The translations under genes were made by a program, and so were the position numbers. This document shows, in pieces, positions 1 through 11,136 of a DNA stretch of 32,017 nt. Source of the DNA: Apostichopus parvimensis (taxonomy: Eukaryota > Echinodermata > Holothuroidea > Aspidochirotida > Stichopodidae). Position 1 is the stretch's first letter. Each line of letters opens with the position of its first letter. Under the pieces are notes generated by a model that worked only from the letters and a program-made list of their open reading frames with translations, made no database searches and was not told the DNA's origin. The stretch lies in NCBI GenBank assembly GCA_000934455.1, contig KN884093.1, positions 19,258-51,274 of the forward strand. The letters run 5' to 3'.

Positions 1-176
1 CCTACCTACCTACCTACCTACCTACCTACCTACCTACCTACCTACCTACCTACCTACCTACCTACCTACCTACCTACCTACCTACCTACCTACATACATA
101 AATACACACATAAATACACACATACACACACACATACATACATTCGCACATGCATACATACACACACTTACATACA
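1..176. repeat. (CCTA)n microsatellite grading into TACA/CA repeats
   Basis: Positions 1-92 are a perfect CCTA tetranucleotide run that continues off the left edge. It then degrades into TACATA and CACA words up to about 176. No gene signal. Confidence 0.97.
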
Positions 177-1505
177 GGTTTCTACATTACAACGTTCTTC
201 TGTTCCATATGAAAATAATGAGCTTATCTTTCTTTCCATCTGTGTTCTTTGGAATCGTTTTCTGAAGATAAACACCATCTAACTTTTTCAAAATAATGAG
301 CTGGCACTTTATTTAAATACTAGTTTTTCTTTCCGCAGATTTCATCCCGAATGTTTCAGCAGGAAACTTGTTAAAGCGGTTATAATATTAACATTTCTGT
401 TATAGCATGTCAGCTTTTTTCACGAACTAAGTGGCCAATTGAACGTTATTAATTATCTCATTTCGAAGCTTTACGTTATAGATTCGTTACATAGTATGCA
501 GGTTACCATTACAAAAACTCACCAATTTGATTTCATAACCAGAAAAGATGTCGTCGAACTGAAAGAAAAAGTAACTACGTATATCAATCTACAACTAACC
601 AACAGAAGAACCGAAATTATGTTTACAGTTGAAGATGTAGGCCTACTGTGGTATAGTTTTATCAGAAGGTATTACTGTAAAGCATGGCATGTACACGTTT
701 TTGCAACAACACAACTATTCATATGTGCTCACGCAAGCATGTTCTATTCGGTTAGGTTAAAGATATACATTTACAAGATAGGTTAATAAAACTGCATTCA
801 TATGGGATTCAGACCACTTATCAGACCATTCAGGTCAGGTTTCCTTCCAAATGGCTTACATTTAATAATAACAGACGCACGCAAAGTTGTAAATAGACTG
901 GCAACATTAAAACTTTGACTACACAGATGCAACGACAAATATGATAGCCCGATTCTGCATTCTGCACCCAAACACATATTTGTCAAGGGGAGGGGAAACC
1001 TCCCCAGGACGAGTATCACCCCTACAGCCAAAAAATCGAACGCGTGTTCACAAAATCATGTTCTAACTTATTGGGTCGGCCTACACAAGTGTCGCAACAG
1101 TATAACCGTACTTCCACTAATTATCGAAAATGATATCAAAATATCATATAAAATATTGCACCATTTTTGCACTTTAATTTCTGAATTAACCCGTAATACA
1201 GGAACCTCCCAAACTATTAGGATACGACCTGCACAGTTGTGGTCAAAGAACTGTTACATCCTCCAAACAGCCTTCTTGCATGATCTCATATATACAAGGA
1301 ACGTTTACGAGCAGAATATAAGAATTGTTGTAGTCTATGAAAAGTAGGCTATGAGAAATATACCCTCGGTTACTAACAAATTGTACATTAGCATGACAGT
1401 TTCAAACTTATCACACTTTGACCTCGGCTGACCTTAAAATAAAAATGGACACACCTGTAGACCCTATGAACGCATAATTAACGTTTAATGCTTACAATAA
1501 TTTCC
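177..1505. other. Region without recognised gene
   Basis: AT-rich sequence with no recognised gene. The longest open frame (439-786, plus, 115 codons) lacks a family motif and convincing splice borders. A minus frame at 798-1031 is also open, but its composition is unremarkable. A GTAGGCCTAC word at about 638 is typical of the dispersed AGGCCT words in this window. Old repeat DNA is possible, but I recognise none. Confidence 0.5.
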
Positions 1506-2029
1506 AAAATGTCATATTCTCAAAATATATTTGTAACTCCTGTACATGGATTGTAATTTGTTCTGTTGTCAAGAATACATACGTCTTATGACCTAGACAA
1601 GATGACACGATCTTGACCTTACTGGTCACTGATATATTTTGTATCTTATTCGCTGGTCACAATACTACTCCTGTTACGAAATGGAAACATTAAATAGACT
1701 ACATGCAAAATGAACCATCAGAACGTTTTATCCAAACTTTCAATATGTTATGTTGAAATGCAAATGCAAAGACGTTCCGGGTATTTTCCACATGGTTGTT
1801 ATCACTACCATGTTCTCCGACATTGAGAGTTGTTAAAGGAGACTACGTTAAAATGTCTCAGTGGACTTTAGGCAAAATGCTTTGAGGCTGTGTGGTAACG
1901 CAATGCGTTTGAAACTAAGATATCATGGACATTATTTGACTTTCATAGACCTTTAACCCTAGTGCTCATCTCCTTTATATATTGGGTTAGTGCAAAGCTG
2001 TCCATATGATTCATCTGATGCCCACTCAC

Positions 2030-2101
2030 CAATGGCTGACTCTCGTCCGTTTCGTCCGTTTGCACTTCCACGTACCACTCCGAAGTGTCGTCAAGGTCTC
2101 T
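2030..2101 (-). CDS. Variable mini-exon, copy 1 (putative)
   Basis: On the minus strand a pyrimidine-rich tract (TTTTCTTCATTTAATTCAACAG, split by the intron end at 2102) precedes a 72-base segment ending at a strong GTGAGT donor (2024-2029). Read in phase 0 it encodes 24 residues beginning RDLDDTSEW, rich in Asp and Glu, with no stop. Of the other two frames, one hits a stop. The segment continues open to 2015, giving 87 bases, the same length as the copy 3 exon. There the position of the copy 3 donor (CAG|GTGAAT) reads CAG|ATGAAT, so the GTGAGT 15 bases earlier may be a replacement donor. Function unknown; no flanking constitutive exon could be identified. Coding status rests on the three-copy comparison. 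Confidence 0.5.
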
Positions 2102-2779
2102 CTGTTGAATTAAATGAAGAAAATCTAATAACATAAATTGAATCAAACCCAACACCAATCTCATAATCCATAGCGGAAAATAATCATTTCTCAAATTGGA
2201 ATAAAAAACAAAACAATCGAGTAAGAAAAAAAAAACTTTTTTTAAACACGAGGCTTACATTCACTTGACATTATACAGTATTCATTTTCGTCTCCTACTT
2301 TGAGATGAAATCTGAATTCTATAGATGACTCCATGTCGGTAACAAAATGCAGATGTGTTAAAGAATTGAGATGATTATACGTTCAGTACTGCAACAGTTT
2401 ATTATGACGACGAAGAAAAAGAGAAACTTGAGAAAAATGTCAGTGTCAACTCCGATAGACACAAGAATCATTCGTATTAAGTTTGACCAAGATGTTAACG
2501 TATAGTTTCGAGAATTAACAGTATATTTTGAGTTTTGCCATAAACATAATTAGTTTTCAAAATTGCCCAAAAGAGCCCGAGGTAGACCTTTAACTTGACT
2601 GGCGGACCATTTAGACATATCAGACATTTAATAAAAGAGTACAGAACACAAATAATTTACAAAACACGTGGCTCATAAGTATATCACAAATTACCCATAA
2701 CCCACGTCGTGCCATCAAGTTCCAGTATCGGAGTACACTTCCGTTGTTCTTGTAGTAATTTGCCTTAACAAGAATGCTT

Positions 2780-3060
2780 TAAAACAACGAAAACACATTC
2801 CACACAAAGTACTGTAACGTTTTGTTGTTCGTCGGGTAGCGTCGGGCCGACACGATGGTGTCTTTGTCCAGTGAGATGTTGTATTTTAATTGGCCAGATG
2901 ACGACAAAAACAAACGCAGACATGACAACAGTCCAAGAATTCTTTTTTTAAGAATGAAGTGCTGTTCCAAACGTCATTATCAGCTGCCTAAGAGTCTTGT
3001 GGTTACGTGGCGATGTCGCCTACTGATAAGTTGTTAAATACAGAGACAAGATACTTTCTA
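2780..3060. other. Conserved block of unit copy 1, open frame broken
   Basis: This block is nearly identical to 4660-4925 of copy 2. In copy 2 the plus strand is open (4751-4999). Here a one-base change in the T/A run near 2940-2953 and a TAA (near 2981) close that frame. A minus frame ending at 2779 stays open in both copies, but the differences change amino acids. I see no family motif on either strand and treat coding as unproven. Confidence 0.4.
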
Positions 3061-3932
3061 GAAGGAACAGATCACAGCGAGACTCACACTGTAATGAGTT
3101 GAGAGTCGAGAATGTAGAGACTATAGTGTCGGAGTGACCTGATGCTTCTACAGACACATTTTACATGAGCGTCTGAACTATATGCTTAAAACGTTGTTCC
3201 TATGACATACTTAACTTAGATTCCTTAATTCTTACTAATTATCAGCTCAATTTAAGACGTGTACACGAAAGCATAGTATGAACTCCCCATGAAACCTAAA
3301 ATAGCTGTACGTATTCCAATCGAAGAATGAGACCACATGGGACTTACGTTATATCAATACCGATACATTCCATGTGTCACAGCGTCACATTACAGATTAT
3401 TGAAGACACAATAAATTCCAAAATGACATATTTTCAAAATATATTTGTATCTCCCGTACATGGATTGTAATTTATTCTGTTGTCAAGTATAGATACGTCT
3501 AATGCACTAGACAAGATGATACGAGCTTGATCTTATACAGGTCACTGATATATTTTGTATCTTATTCGCTGGTCACAATACTACTCCTGTTACGAAATGG
3601 AAACATTAAATAGCCTACATTCAAAATGAACCATCAGAACGTTTTATCCAAACTTTCACTATGTTATGTTGAAATGCAAATGCATAGACGTTCCGGGTAT
3701 TTTCCACATGGTTGTTATCACTATCATGTTCTCGGGCATTGAGAATTATTAAAGGAGACTACGTTAAAATGTCTCAGTGGACTTTAGGCAAAATGCTTTG
3801 AGGCTGTGTGGAAACGCAATGTGTGTGAAACTTGGGTATCATGGACTTTATTTGACTTTCATAGACCGTTAACTCTAGTGCTCATCTCCTATAAATAATG
3901 CGTTGGTGAAAAGCTGTCCATATAATACTGAC

Positions 3933-3983
3933 CACTGACGGATTATCGTCTACACTTTGAATGCTGCTTATTTCAATGGGGCT
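3933..3983 (-). CDS. Variable mini-exon, copy 2 (putative)
   Basis: On the minus strand, the same pyrimidine-rich tract and CAACAG acceptor (3984-3989) precede a 51-base segment ending at donor GTCAGT (3927-3932). It is open only in phase 0, giving 17 residues beginning SPIEISSIQ. Both other frames hit a stop early. Length is a multiple of three, as in copies 1 and 3. The sequence shows no convincing base alignment with the matching segments, although the adjoining intron sequence aligns easily. No known motif. Confidence 0.47.
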
Positions 3984-4750
3984 CTGTTGAAGTAAAAATG
4001 AAGAAAATCTAATTACATAATTTGAATCAACCCAACACCAATCTCATAATCTTATAGCGGAATATAATCATTTTTCAAATTGGAATAAAAATAAAAAACA
4101 GTCAAGTAAGATAAACAAACTTTTCTTTTAAACACGAGGCTTACATTCACCTGACATATCTAATACAGCATTCGTTTTCGTCTCCTATTTTGATAATTAA
4201 ATCTGAATTCTAGATGACTCCATATCGGTAACAAACTGCAGATGTGCTAAAGAATTGATATGATTGTAAGTTCTATACTGCAACAGTTTATTATGATGAC
4301 GAAGACAATGAGAAATTTGAGAGAAATGTGAGTGTCAACTCCGATAGACACAAGAATCATTCGTATAAAGTTTGACCATGATGTTAACGTATAGTTTCGA
4401 GAGTTAACAGTAAATTTTGAGTTTTGCCATAGACATCATAACTATTCAAAATTGCCCAACAGAGCCCGAGGTAGACCTTTTAACTTCACTGGCGGACCAT
4501 TTAGACATATCAGATATTTAATAAAAGAGTACAGAATACAAATAATTTACAAAACAAGTGGCCCATAAGTATATCACATATTACACATAACCCATGTCGT
4601 GCCATCAAGTTCCAGTATTGGAGTACACTTCCGTTGTTCTTGTAGCAATTAGAATGTTTTAAAACAACGAAAACACATTCCACACAATGAACTGTAACGT
4701 TTTGTTGTTCGTCGGGTAGCGTCGGGCCGACACGATGGTGTTTTTGTCCA

Positions 4751-4999
4751 GTGAGATGTTGTATTTTAATTGGCCAGATGACGACAAAAACAAACGCAGA
4801 CATGACAACAGTCCAAGAATTTTTTTTAAAGAATGAAGTGCTGTTCCAAACGTCAGTATCAGCTGTCTTAGAGTCTTGTGGTTACGTGGCGATGTCGCCT
4901 ACTGATAAGTTGTTAAATACAGAGACAAGATACTTTCTAGAAGGAACAGATCACAGCGAGACTCTGAGAGTCGAGAGTGTAGACATAGTGTCGGAGTGA
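4751..4999 (+). CDS. Open frame in unit copy 2, uncertain
   Basis: An 82-codon plus-strand frame containing VQEFFLKNEVLFQTS and later KLLNTETRYFLEG. The composition is protein-like, but I recognise no family. The homologous block of copy 1 is broken by a shift in the T/A run and a stop, and the opposite strand is also open here. It could be a relic of a mobile-element gene carried in the repeat unit or a chance frame. No start context or splice evidence decides it. Confidence 0.2.
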   Translation: MRCCILIGQMTTKTNADMTTVQEFFLKNEVLFQTSVSAVLESCGYVAMSPTDKLLNTETRYFLEGTDHSETLRVESVDIVSE

Positions 5000-5281
5000 C
5001 CTGATACTTCTACAGACACATTTTACATGAGCGTCTGAACTATATGCTTAAAACGTTGTTCCTATGACATACTTAACTTAGATTCCTTAATTCTTACTAA
5101 TTATCAGCTCAATTTAAGACGTGTACACGAAGGCATAGTATGAACTCCCCTTGAAACCTAAAATAGCTGTACGTATTCCAATCGAAGAATGAGACCACAT
5201 GGGACTTACGTTATATCAATACCGATACATTCCATGTGTCACAGCGTCACATTACAGATTATTGAAGACACAATAAATTCC

Positions 5282-5705
5282 AAAATGACATATTTTCAAA
5301 ATATATTTGTATCTCCCGTACATGGATTGTAATTTATTCCGTTTATTCCATATGATTCACCTGACGTTTGTCCAATAGAGGACTCGTGACCGTTGATGCG
5401 CTGTTACCCGCCATGGAGCCCTTGTCATGTTGTCGTGTTGAAGTGATCTGTTGAAGTAAATGAAGAAAATCTAATAACATAATTTGAATCAAACCCAACA
5501 CCAATCTCATAATCCTGTAGCGGAATATAATCATTTTTCAAATTGGAATAACAAAATAACAGTCGAGTATGATAAACAAACTTGTTTTTAAACACGAGGC
5601 TTACATTCACCTGACATTATCTAAATGAATACAGTATTCATTTACGTCTCCTACTTTGAGATTAAAACAAAGAAAACACATTCCACACAAAGTACTGTAA
5701 CGTCA
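5282..5705. repeat. Tandem 1.9 kb unit, copy 3, internally deleted
   Basis: Matches the first ~60 bases of the unit, then jumps to the exon-bearing part (from about 5345, equivalent to about 2000 in copy 1). It follows the unit to about 5665, jumps again to the block equivalent to 2787-2822, and ends near 5705. Two internal deletions leave the variable exon and its flanks intact. The downstream sequence is unique. Confidence 0.88.
5361..5447 (-). CDS. Variable mini-exon, copy 3 (putative)
   Basis: On the minus strand, TTTTCTTCATTTACTTCAACAG (ending at 5448) is followed by an 87-base segment and donor GTGAAT (5355-5360). Phase 0 encodes 29 residues beginning ITSTRQHDKG and ending PLLDKRQ, Ser/Thr-rich and hydrophilic. 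In transcription order on the minus strand this is the first of the three cassettes. The end PLLDKRQ weakly echoes PLVSGHQ in the extended copy 1 segment; otherwise the peptides differ. Confidence 0.5.
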
Positions 5706-7423
5706 TTTATTTGCGTGGAGCTTGTGGAACTATGCTTCCGAAATAGCCTACCAAATAATTTTCCCCCAAGGGCCATTGATACTACCATCTCTATCGAGCT
5801 ACAGACGATCTTCGCCACATCACAATACAAATACGAGGTGATATAAAATTATGTTCACGATGAGTAGTAAAATATAACACAATGTGTAAAAGTGCAGGAT
5901 AATAATGTAAGTATACAGTGTGAAGGTACACAACACTTTTGGATTTTGTCTACCATTATGATAAATATACACGATATGATCCGTTGCGCATCTTTTGGCG
6001 TTCCTTGAAGTTCTTTTATCAGTAACGGATAGACGCAGTTAACACCAAAAGTTGTGTATGCTGACGAAATCATATTCTATTTTAAGGATTGCATCGTGGA
6101 CGGGACTGATAAACAACAGTCCCTGTGTTCACATGAGTTCGATCACAATCAGATCATAATCAGACTGTCTCCCAGAATTTGTTTTTGAAAATTCAAAAAT
6201 TTGAAAGTCAACTGGTGTATTCGAGGCACATCTAGACTATAAATTAGGTCTATATAAATAGCCTGAACCACAAGGTTTTGCTAATAAATACTGTGTGAGT
6301 TTGAACAAAATCAAAGCGACACTACCGAATGGTTCCAGGCGATTACAGGGCTGCAGGGTGTGCAAAGATCATGAACAACAGAGTTTCTTTTTGAAGCAGA
6401 ATGCAAACATTCATACTCGCTGTGATCATTTACAATCATTATTTGGTAATGAGTCGGACATGCTGTACATTGAGAGTTTGAACATGTTTGATGTAGGAAG
6501 TACAGCAAGACGCATCTAAAGGTGATAGGAATGTAATCACATGATATATGTTGACCACCAACCTCCACTGATATGCGTCCAATGTAGTATACATGTGCAT
6601 ACTAAACGTCAGATCTGTCCAAGTTCCCCATCTTGACATTTATATACGAGGTTGTGACTATTTAATCATTGTTGACTCCAACAGACTTTTGACCTTCAAC
6701 ATACATAACAGTGTTCTGGCACTAATTTTGGTTCACCTACAAACCTAATATGAGGTGAATTCAAGGTTCCTTCTTGAGATATAATTTTACATACTTTTAA
6801 CATATGGACCTCAGCTGAACCCAAATCACATGTGACTTTCGCATAGAATACAGATAAAAGACGTAGCATCCCCTCTTGGGAAGCAACCCCTCTTTACAAT
6901 TATTTTTGGACTTTGCGTCTGCTAATTCAAATTACCTCTGCTAAAAGCAATAGAGCACATCTACGTAAATATAGTGCATCCATATGTCAACTATGAAAGA
7001 AGTACAAGATTATTGTGTTTATAAGCTACGTGTCACAAGCAAACATACACACATTCGCCATACATGGCTAACCACAACAGTCAGTTTCATGATGAACCAT
7101 GTGGTTCGCCTCCCATCGTAAGATATCTTGCCAACAACGTTTCACTATTTGGCTACTACTGACTAGAAGTGTACTCAAAATGGTATTCCAGCAAAGCCTA
7201 ATACAAGGATTGTGTAAGGTTTTTGGACCCTAAATGATATTGAGATTTACCAGGATAGCCTACTTGTATTCAACGTGCTCTACCCAGATACCAAATATGA
7301 GACGTGTACCAGCTTTCCTTTCCACATACTGGTTTACATGTGAAACGATAATAGACACACACCTTAGCATGACTAGGAAGGTTATGGTTTCATAAAAACC
7401 AAAAATTCAAGATACATACTTTC
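5706..7423. other. Region without recognised gene; old repeat fragments
   Basis: No convincing gene. Parts of 6660-6800 and 7085-7340 contain words such as CTTCTTGAGATATAA, TTTCACTATTTGG and ACCAAATATGAGA. These echo the repeat family found more clearly at 24655-25205, so they are probably older copies of it. Open frames at 6295-6519 (plus) and 6311-6639 (minus) overlap each other and carry no recognised motif. Confidence 0.45.
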
Positions 7424-7545
7424 TAGATAGATAGATAGAGTTTTTATTGAGCACAGTGACACATTCAATACCGAAATTGGTACTACAACTACTAGCTGTT
7501 GGTACTACAACTACTAGCTATTGGTACTACAACTACTAACATTAC
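7424..7545 (-). repeat. Possible 3' end of a minus-strand non-LTR element plus 22 bp repeats
   Basis: On the minus strand the order is three copies of a 22 bp unit (GGTACTACAACTACTAGCT core on plus, about 7479-7545), then TGCTCAATAAAAACTC, then a short (CTAT)n tail near 7424-7439. An AATAAA signal followed by a short tandem tail is the usual 3' end of many LINE families. No reverse transcriptase frame adjoins, so it would be a heavily 5'-truncated copy. Confidence 0.4.
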
Positions 7546-7548
7546 TGC

Positions 7549-9515
7549 TTACTGCATTAATATTGCAGACTTCCAGGCCCTTAAACGAATTTAAAAGACT
7601 GCTTTGGCCTAGTGCTTAGTACCTACAGGTTACAACGTTAGTGCTAATGTCGTTCTACTCTTCAGGGAGTAGTATAGGCCTACGTGACACTACAACGAAC
7701 GTTAGACAATCGTGCGCATTATTTTTTTCAACACAGGCGAAATAAGCACAGAATGCCGTGGAAAGAATGAGTTCGGCTTAAGCAAAACCCTAACAACAAT
7801 CGCACAACAATGTCTTTTCTGTTCACAAACCTCTGTCGAGGTCACGTGGGGGTCAAAAGTGGGTCAACAGATGAGCGACAACAATGGTTCCAGGCTCCAC
7901 CTGGAACCAAAAAAGGGAGGGGAGGACACACTCGTAGTAATGGTGAAATTCACCCCGGCTGAATGTAAACATCCCTTGACTGAAACGTTCCCCCAACTGA
8001 AACATTTTGGAGGTAGGGGTCAGGGGCATATCCCCTTTTGAACACGCCACTGCTAGCATATAGCAAAGAACGTCAACGGCATGGATTTATTATGCTGCTT
8101 CCTGCTGTAATGTTACCTTTACATAACTAGTTTACTACTTAAGAACTCGTAAATTAGAAAAAAAGAGAAGTAAGATGTAAAGCAAGAGCGATGACAGGAT
8201 TCAGGGCTGCGGATATAAACTGTGAGGGGTGTAACAATGGGAGTTAATCAGTGATGAGGGTGAAAAGCAAGGACAGGGGATTACATATATTAAAGAATAC
8301 CTATGAATGTGGATAGAAAATATGAGAGACGCTGAGGGATGGAGGAGGAGGGGGGTTATAAAGGAAAAAGAATTGAGGGGCGAGGTTCAAGTAGTCGTTC
8401 CCCTTCTTGGATGTTCAGACTACGTGGTTGAATGGAGAGAAAGCGATGGTTCCACAATCGTTCTCTGCTCAGGCGAACTGTATCGGGCGGTTACCTAGAA
8501 ATCCATTGCATTGAATTATCTTATCCTAAATAGTGTGGTTTAGGAAGGTTAAAATGCTGCTCAATTGGAGTTTCATTGTTTAAACTGTTAACTGTGGATA
8601 TGTGTCTTGAGAGTAGTATTGATCTCACTCATATACTGAATGCTACAGACTCTGCAAGAAATATTAAGGTAAATGATATCAGAGGTAGTACAAGTGATGC
8701 AACCCTTTATTATGTATGCGCATATTTGAAAGTATCATGCTGTAGAGGGATGGAGTAGCCTACAAGCAGATAAAGAATGTATAACGGCACGAACCAGCAA
8801 ATCTCACAGGTTGCGGAGGTTTATGTATGCAACGGGTGGCTTGTCAGAAATGGCTCTTTGAAGACGATCTGAGGTGTGCAGTATCCTATGATAGTAACGG
8901 TTAGTAATTTGGCGAAGAGATGGAGGCAAATTGACATGGAAAGAGACAACAGGCAGAATGTGGACGTTGTTTTCATTTCTCTTGGTCTTCTCTTCCAGAA
9001 CAGTGGAACAACGGAGGAAGAGAGCTCTTTGAATGTCTTGTTAAATTCTCATGGCACTGTGTCCGATGTGAATGTGATTCGGCTTCAGTTTCTGTACATG
9101 TTGAATAAAATTAGAATTATTAGAGCAAATTCAGTGAAGGTTTAGGGGTTGACTGAAGGTAATACCAGTCTTAAAGTGGTGTGGATGGCACCGGTGTTTG
9201 TCTGTGGGTTATTGCAGATATCGGTGGGGAGGGTGCATTTTTCTTTTCGTATGCTGACATCAAACAAGTTAGCCAGTTGGAGCCTGTTATCAGAGATACA
9301 TTTGTTGGTGCTGTGAATGAATTGATGTGATCAATGAGAAACGAGAGACTCGCCTCATTACTTGTCCAGACCAATAATGTCATCAATATCAGGCCACCAG
9401 ATTCGAGGACGGCCGGGTACAAGAAGAAGCATGCGTTCCCTAAGCCTTGAAATAAACAGACAAGCCTATAGCACGGAGCCATCACAATGTGTTTAGAGTT
9501 AGTTTACCTTTAACA
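7549..9515. other. Region without recognised gene; open frames of unknown meaning
   Basis: Open frames at 7712-8041, 8307-8498, 8576-8758 and 8876-9145 lie on the plus strand, with 9171-9485 open on the minus strand. The stretch 8307-9145 could be a decayed gene, because frames of protein-like composition follow one another with stops between them. I recognise no domain. No splice structure joins them with confidence. Confidence 0.35.
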
Positions 9516-9875
9516 CGAGAAATAGATGACGTTATCACAGCAATTGCCTATAGCCTATCGGTAATAGTTATTTATTGACCGTGGAAAGGGTTACCCTAGT
9601 GTATCTATTTACAACTCATTATAGAAATTTACTAATTATCCCCGAAATCAGCGTCTAAGTCTTCCCTTATAGGCGCAATCTACACGTTATAATGCTCACT
9701 CGAGCCTGCTTGGGCTTGAAGGAATAAAATTGCGACGCGACGGGGTCATTTATTGCTAACACGAAGCTTCGAGATATCACCTACACGTAATCGACACAAG
9801 GAATATATGATTTAATCACTACAATTGTATATATACGCTCAGTAATAGATATTTATTGACTGTGAAAACGTGAAA
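9516..9875. repeat. ~280 bp satellite, left part
   Basis: The word TAATAG.TATTTATTGAC occurs at about 9562 and again at about 9843, a period near 281. The intervening sequence reappears in the same orientation at 17090-17860. There it is interrupted by the MITE. Before the large transposon inserted, the left and right parts formed one local array around the tRNA-like unit. Confidence 0.82.
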
Positions 9876-9957
9876 ACAATTTATAGAATTCAGTTTCAAG
9901 AATGCGACCAATTTAAATGCGAATCGAAATATTTTCTACTAGAAAAAGAAAAGAAAG

Positions 9958-10019
9958 AAAAAAAAAGGGTCGAGGGGGAATCGAACCCGCGACCTCGCGC
10001 ACACAAAACGAGAACCGTA
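9958..10019 (-). pseudogene. tRNA-like Pol III unit, 3' half (B box and terminator)
   Basis: The minus strand reads an anticodon-arm-like segment, then a perfect B box GGTTCGATTCC (9977-9987), then CCCTCGACCC and a run of nine T (9958-9966), a Pol III terminator. The 5' half with a perfect A box lies at 17023-17033, beyond the transposon. When the insertion is ignored, A and B boxes are 32 bases apart, normal for a tRNA. The acceptor-stem halves do not pair, so this looks like a tRNA pseudogene or the head of a tRNA-derived SINE rather than a working tRNA. Confidence 0.75.
10015..10019. repeat. Putative target-site duplication CCGTA, left
   Basis: CCGTA borders the left inverted repeat and recurs at 17018-17022 just beyond the right one. 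On the right, one extra G (17017) lies between the repeat and the duplication, so the exact boundary is uncertain by one base. Confidence 0.65.
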
Positions 10020-10087
10020 TATGGCAAGTCGTCGGGGTCATAACGTATGGGTCTTACGCGTAGTAGAACTTCGGTTACACGTAGTAG
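10020..10087 (+). repeat. Left terminal inverted repeat
   Basis: Sixty-eight bases beginning TATGGCAAGTCGTCGGGG are the reverse complement of 16949-17016 except at two positions. The inner part carries one and a half copies of a 21 bp subrepeat (ACGCGTAGTAGAACTTCGG core). Confidence 0.92.
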
Positions 10088-11136
10088 CAGCCAACATTCG
10101 TATTATATCAAACTTGTCATAAACTTTAAGCATAGACATCCGTTCAATGGCTTCCAGACGTATACATGTATAACATATTATCAGAGAGCGACTAGAAAGA
10201 GACAGAAGTGGCCCATTATTTGTTACCCATTTACTTCGTGTGGTGGACGATTGCGTTCGCTTGACTGCATCGGACAGTGTTCCTAATGCAACATGGAACT
10301 ACTGCATTACAAGGTAAGGCATGGCATCTAATAGCAACACGGGCTAGGCCCTATTTGGGCTTATATTGTGCTCTCAAAGCATATCATTAGGCAAAAAACT
10401 TTGGTAATGACTGGTCACTGAGAAGGTAGGCCTATATACAGAGAAAAAGTTAGCCTACGCCAGTCTTTGAACATCGATGATGTACTACTGTAGACTATGC
10501 TACGTATCAAAAATCAAACTAGCCTGAAGTCATTTTTGACTTAGTGCACACCATTATAGGGGTCTAGGCTATATACCATGGTATTATCCGTACTTTAACA
10601 TTGGCCTGCGTACAGTTGAGGCCTTGCTTGGTAATGCTTCATTTGCATTTGCCAGAGATAGCACTTTCAATGTTATGGTATATTCCATTGTAGTCGATAA
10701 TGACTCAACTCCATTTCGAAAGATGGCAGACCATCTTTAAGCTTGACGTACAGGTACCTAAGAAAAATAGCAACCTCGTTTTGTATGTTTCTATTGCAAA
10801 ATAAAAACAGCAGGCCATTCCATGGGCTTCAGTATTTTATTTAAGATCCCACTGTTTGCAGCATTGTGCAATATTTACCATGCAAGCAACACATACCCAA
10901 CAAAATGTATTTGAAAGTTGTATTGAAGTCTCCAAACCATATCTACGTTTTATAAAAATTACATATAACCAATATTTCCATTGTTATATTAAGCCAAACT
11001 TCAGGTATGTGATTTAATTTGATAAAGTAACAACATTTGCATAAATTTTGGAATGTGAAGCATAATGGATAAGATTCTAGACACATGTGAAAGGAAAGAA
11101 ATGATCTGCATACAGGAATTGTTTACAATTTTCTTG
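10088..11136. other. Transposon 5' segment, possible upstream exon(s)
   Basis: No recognised domain. A short candidate first coding exon reads ATG at 10293 followed by six codons (MELLHYK) and a strong donor GTAAGG at 10314. A 48-codon open stretch begins after the acceptor CTGTTTGCAG near 10860 and ends at a GTATGT donor near 11005, but its AT-rich translation does not resemble the integrase family. Both are weak. Confidence 0.3.

Larger units (their letters stand above)
1506..3419. repeat. Tandem 1.9 kb unit, copy 1
   Basis: Starts at AAAATGTCATATTCTCAAAA and realigns with copy 2 at 3420, so the period is 1914 bp. By eye, long stretches match copy 2 at about nine bases in ten, including 1625-1990, 2110-2600 and 2780-3060. 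The clear exception is about 2005-2101, which is unlike the other copies and holds the exon-like segment described separately. The sequence upstream of 1506 is not repeated, so this is the left end of the array. Confidence 0.93.
3420..5281. repeat. Tandem 1.9 kb unit, copy 2
   Basis: Begins at AAAATGACATATTTTCAAAA and realigns with copy 3 at 5282, a period of 1862 bp. It follows copy 1 with small indels throughout. Its end (about 5020-5281) is almost identical to the end of copy 1 (3160-3419), which shows a head-to-tail tandem duplication. Confidence 0.93.

Noticed and set aside
439..786. 115-codon plus-strand protein
   Set aside because: No motif or splice evidence; composition fits AT-rich non-coding DNA.
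2101..2194. Reading MRLVLGLIQFMLLDFLHL upstream of the mini-exon as a signal peptide
   Set aside because: Copy 2 has indels that break this frame while keeping the acceptor, so the stretch behaves as intron.
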